Source: Roseibium suaedae (GTDB lineage: Bacteria > Pseudomonadota > Alphaproteobacteria > Rhizobiales > Stappiaceae). From it: a stretch of 64,000 nt of DNA. A model generated the notes under the pieces. It was not told where the DNA came from. It searched no databases and saw nothing but the letters and a program-made list of their open reading frames with translations. The translations under genes and the position numbers were made by a program. Each line of letters starts with the position of its first letter. Position 1 is the stretch's first letter. The stretch is from positions 124,001 through 188,000 of the forward strand of contig NZ_FRBW01000003.1 of the NCBI RefSeq assembly GCF_900142725.1, written 5' to 3'. Below are positions 60,877 through 64,000 of this stretch, one piece after another.

Positions 60877-62210
60877 GCGACGCTCAACAAGCTACCGAAA
60901 GTACCCGCGCGCTCCTCGCTCGAAGGGGCGTCTTGCATACACGCACCCTGCCCCCCCTTGACCAAATTCATCGTTCTGTTGGCAGTATCCTTGCGAAATG
61001 GCCTGACGTCGTGCGCACGCCTTCGGCCGAAGATCGCGAGAAGCTTGCGCTCAACATGCTGTTCCGCGTCCAGAACTGGAAGTGGGACGATTTGACCACC
61101 CAACGTGTCATTTCAGCTGCCGTAGCCGTTTTCGATGAGGAACGGCGGGAACGTGCAGATCTGCGCCCTGTCCGTGACTTTTATCTGGCTGAAATCTCGA
61201 CATGTAACAAAGGCGCATTCCTTGACGGTATGGTGGGCGTCTATGTGGATAGTTTCGTTCCAGGTGCGGCCCATACCAGAATTCTAGCGCAAGCGCTTGC
61301 CGTGCGAAGTGCAGACATTGGCGGTCGAAATCGAAAGCTGACTGAATCGCTCCCTTCCCTGTTTCGGCCTGATGAAGCACCCAAAGAGCTTGCAAAGGTG
61401 ATGCTCGGCGCGCAAGACCCCTATGAAACTCTGAAAACGATGGGTCTCAGCAGTCCCCATACATCAGGGCTTGCAAAGGCCGCGCACCATACATTCGTGG
61501 AGCGTCTCGCACCTGACCTCGCCGCCACGGACGCTCGCTCCAAGCTCTTCAACTGGCTGGCACCGGAAAGTGGCACGGTCCTTCAGGCTGGCGCAGGCCC
61601 CGCCATCGAAGCCGTTCTGGCAGTTTGGAAAGATCTGAAGCCACCTGATGCGCTGCGGAACGAACTTTCAGAACAAATAATTGCCGGATGGAATGATCCG
61701 CGACTACATACCGGCGGCATCTGGTCGGGATTCAATCCGGATCTGAAGTCGGTTCTGCTGCGCTGGCTAACGCATCAGGATATGAAATTCTTCTGCGATA
61801 TGGTTACGGCAACGCAGGATAGCCACATGTGGGCACCACGTCGGGATTTCTGGCTCAAGCTTTATCAAGACAAGATGATCGATGAGGCTTGGGTCGCCTT
61901 TGGCGCTGATGCACGGCGATATGCCAGGCGGAACCTGATGCGCAGTGGCAAGACGGACATGAACCGCCGTTTCGGCCATCAGCACGATCGCGGTGGCAGC
62001 ACCTCCCTGCTGATCATGCGGATCGGCAAAAAGATCGTGGTCGACGGCTGTCATAGCTACAAGACGCACATCTTCCGTGCAGACGATCCGAACGCGCCAA
62101 AGCTCTATCAGCCCGATTATTATTGCGACGACATCCTCGGGGTATCGCACAATTCCAAACCGCATAATTCGATAAACAACTGGTCCCAGTGGGTACTCCA
62201 GAATGTCTGA
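60873..62210 (+). CDS. zorC: Zorya type I protein ZorC (EH-signature domain)
   Basis: This 445-residue cytosolic protein follows zorB with a 4-nt overlap. The C-terminal part has the EH-signature pattern: RSGKTDMNRRFGHQHDRGGS, then LLIMRIGKKIVVDGCHSYKT and HIFRADDPNAPKLYQPDYYC. ZorC and ZorD are the effector-side components that set type I Zorya apart. No signal peptide or membrane segment is present. It is somewhat shorter than E. coli ZorC (about 560 aa), so the N-terminus may be reduced. Confidence 0.88.
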   Translation: MSDAQQATESTRALLARRGVLHTRTLPPLDQIHRSVGSILAKWPDVVRTPSAEDREKLALNMLFRVQNWKWDDLTTQRVISAAVAVFDEERRERADLRPVRDFYLAEISTCNKGAFLDGMVGVYVDSFVPGAAHTRILAQALAVRSADIGGRNRKLTESLPSLFRPDEAPKELAKVMLGAQDPYETLKTMGLSSPHTSGLAKAAHHTFVERLAPDLAATDARSKLFNWLAPESGTVLQAGAGPAIEAVLAVWKDLKPPDALRNELSEQIIAGWNDPRLHTGGIWSGFNPDLKSVLLRWLTHQDMKFFCDMVTATQDSHMWAPRRDFWLKLYQDKMIDEAWVAFGADARRYARRNLMRSGKTDMNRRFGHQHDRGGSTSLLIMRIGKKIVVDGCHSYKTHIFRADDPNAPKLYQPDYYCDDILGVSHNSKPHNSINNWSQWVLQNV

Positions 62211-64000
62211 AACCTCGCCAGTCTGGTTCGAAACCGCCGATGCCGTGGAAATCCGGTTTCCCCAGACCCGACAAGGCATGTTGTCACGTTTCCTTTCGAG
62301 GCCGGGTCGGCGCAGTTTTACGGAGCTTGCGCCGAAAGATCGGGATCTGCTTCTTGCGATCGGAGACCTGCGCGCTTGGGAAGACCGGCATCCGGGCGAA
62401 GTGACAATCGCGGAGGACCATCTGCGCCTTTCCCATGACGCGGTCGCAAGCCTCTCCGGTCCGGCGGCAGAGGTTCTTGGCTTGCCGCGCACCGTCGACC
62501 TGACCCTGACGACCGACGTGACCGGCGTCCTGGGGCGCCCCAACTTCAAGCTTCACTACGAATGGGCACGTCATGGCCGCCGCGAGACGCCCTCGCGCGT
62601 CGGATCAATCCTGAAGACCGCCGAGGGCGCGCGCCGCGTGCCGCTCTGGATGAAGCGGGCCCTCGATCTGGCGGATTCCTTTGATGCCACGCGGCCCATG
62701 GAAGAGCACTGGCGCGCGCTCAGCGACTTCCGGCGTGCGCTCGAACCGGGTGACGGCTCTTCGAACGCGGACATGCCCGAAAACCGCGAGATGGCGGGGC
62801 TGTCCATGACAGCCTTCTTGCGCGGGTTGCAGGTGCGTATCGCGGATCGCTTCTCCATTTCTCCGGACAGCTCGCTGGGCCAGTTCGAAGTGGTCCCCTA
62901 TTCGTCGGAGCGGCTGGATGAGAAAGGGATAACGGACAATATTTCAGAGGCTCAAGCAGAGCTCCCCGGCGAGGCCCTTGCCGTCTTCCAGTTCGGGTTG
63001 CGTGAACGCGGCGTACGCCCGGCCTATCAGCTCGGCCACAACTCCTATCTTGTCATCGACAAGGGTACCGTTCCTGTCCTGGAGGAAATGGCACGGGCGC
63101 AGAAGGCGCCCCGCGAAGAGCGACGCGCCTTCATCCAGAACCCTCGGGCCTTCATCAACGATGCGGTCACCCGGCATCTGACAGACACTGGCGCGCTGGA
63201 TGGTCTTGATGACGCGCAGCAGGCGGAAATGGTGGAGGCGGTCGCGGGTCCGACCCTGATCGAGACGCGCGAATATTCCGAAAGGGTCACCGGTGTCATC
63301 GTTTACACACGGCCGCAGACGTCCATAGAGGGCAGCGGAACGACCTGGCTGCCCGAACATTTTGCCAAACATCTAACAGAGGCCATCCAGGCCATGCCGG
63401 ATGCAAAGCTTCACTCTCTCCAGGCGCAAATGAGCGAGGCCATTCAAAGTGGGACGGACACACCGGTCGAGATCGCAGGAAAAGAGATCCCGGTCACACC
63501 TGCCAGTCTCGCGGCAATCAACGGCGAGATCGAAAGGCGCATTCAAAATGGCACACAGCCGGATGTGACCGAAGAAGATGTCGCCGAAAAAGGCGGACCG
63601 ATCATCCTCGACACCAAGGACAATTACGAGGAACTGACCTGGGAAGCGAAGCTCTCGCCCCGGATCCCGTGCCTCCCCGTTGCCTTGCCTGCCGCGGTCC
63701 TCACCCCGCTGCACCAGCACCAGCTGGAAAGCTTCAACTGGGCGACAAGCGCGTGGACATCTGGCCTTCCCGGCATCCTCAACGCAGATGAGCAGGGGCT
63801 CGGCAAGACCCTCCAGACCATCTCCTTCCTCACATGGCTAAAGGAGCACATGAAGCAGCCGTCCGCGCGAAATCGAGGTCCGATCCTCATTGTCGCGCCG
63901 ACGTCCCTTCTGCGAAACTGGGAACAGGAAGTAGAAAGCCACGTCGCCGGACGAGGTTTCGGGACCCTCATTCGTCTTTACGGTGGCTCCCTCGGATCCC
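62203..64000 (+). CDS. zorD: Zorya type I protein ZorD (SNF2-type helicase), 3' end outside the window
   Basis: The frame is open from ATG 62203 (8-nt overlap with zorC) to the window edge, giving at least 599 residues. The first ~500 residues form a ZorD-type N-terminal region. The SNF2 motor begins with HQHQLESFNWATSAW (Q motif) and Walker A LNADEQGLGKTLQTISFL near 527-540, in which the usual DDxGLGKT reads DEQGLGKT. Motif Ia, ILIVAPTSLLRNWEQEV, follows. ZorD is the likely nuclease/helicase effector; the remaining helicase motifs and any nuclease domain lie beyond 64000. Confidence 0.9.
   Translation, partial: MSETSPVWFETADAVEIRFPQTRQGMLSRFLSRPGRRSFTELAPKDRDLLLAIGDLRAWEDRHPGEVTIAEDHLRLSHDAVASLSGPAAEVLGLPRTVDLTLTTDVTGVLGRPNFKLHYEWARHGRRETPSRVGSILKTAEGARRVPLWMKRALDLADSFDATRPMEEHWRALSDFRRALEPGDGSSNADMPENREMAGLSMTAFLRGLQVRIADRFSISPDSSLGQFEVVPYSSERLDEKGITDNISEAQAELPGEALAVFQFGLRERGVRPAYQLGHNSYLVIDKGTVPVLEEMARAQKAPREERRAFIQNPRAFINDAVTRHLTDTGALDGLDDAQQAEMVEAVAGPTLIETREYSERVTGVIVYTRPQTSIEGSGTTWLPEHFAKHLTEAIQAMPDAKLHSLQAQMSEAIQSGTDTPVEIAGKEIPVTPASLAAINGEIERRIQNGTQPDVTEEDVAEKGGPIILDTKDNYEELTWEAKLSPRIPCLPVALPAAVLTPLHQHQLESFNWATSAWTSGLPGILNADEQGLGKTLQTISFLTWLKEHMKQPSARNRGPILIVAPTSLLRNWEQEVESHVAGRGFGTLIRLYGGSLGS

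Noticed and set aside
18199..64000. attR copy of the tRNA-Gln 3' end inside the window
   Set aside because: A scan by eye found no second copy of the T-arm and acceptor sequence; the right end is probably beyond 64000. An exact-match search would settle this.

Overview
The window is typical of an alphaproteobacterium, most likely Hyphomicrobiales (Stappiaceae-like). That placement is an inference from gene order, high GC, codon use and protein style, not a measured result. It divides into a housekeeping backbone (1 to about 18,130) and a tRNA-anchored genomic island (about 18,130 to beyond the right edge).

Backbone. A perfect FNR box at the first base precedes ubiT-ubiU-ubiV, the O2-independent ubiquinone hydroxylation genes. 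A YdiJ-type FAD/4Fe-4S D-2-hydroxyacid dehydrogenase follows. Then come guaA, a TPR protein, the guaB-rsmB pair, a DHA2-type MFS transporter, and a ppx/gppA-like phosphatase overlapping rlmE. Several intrinsic terminators and a duplicated ~215-bp intergenic repeat lie between them.

Island, left part (18.1-28.7 kb). A tRNA-Gln(CTG) is followed by a tyrosine integrase broken by a frameshift. Next are a small protein behind a 20-bp perfect palindrome, a lipoprotein, a glycine-zipper peptide, a soluble FtsH-like AAA+/M41 protease, an unrecognised protein and a divergent XRE regulator. A phage/plasmid-type gene that seems split by a frameshift and a small gene with an in-frame stop close this part. 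No attR was found, so the right end is probably outside the window.

Island, middle part (28.5-49.3 kb). A metabolic block is bounded by two ~130-bp direct repeats and an IS3-family element. It holds two LysR modules with paralogous parts: two alpha/beta hydrolases with Cys at the nucleophile elbow, two cupins and two LysR regulators. It also holds SDR, Gfo/Idh/MocA, PQQ-type and F420-reductase-like oxidoreductases, a carboxymuconolactone-decarboxylase-like protein, a RibD-like reductase, three MFS exporters and a periplasmic molybdenum hydroxylase. A 15-bp palindrome, ATGAR-N5-YTCAT, has the spacing of a LysR box (T-N11-A). It occurs perfectly five times in the control regions of both modules, with four weaker copies, so the block looks like one regulon, perhaps for detoxifying and exporting a small molecule.

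Island, right part (49.4-64 kb). This is a defence region. A type I restriction-modification operon (hsdM-hsdS-DUF3800-DUF4268-hsdR) is transcribed leftward, and a Zorya type I operon (zorA-zorB-zorC-zorD) rightward; zorD runs off the end. Broken integrase, transposase and accessory genes suggest an island that has lost autonomous mobility but kept its cargo.
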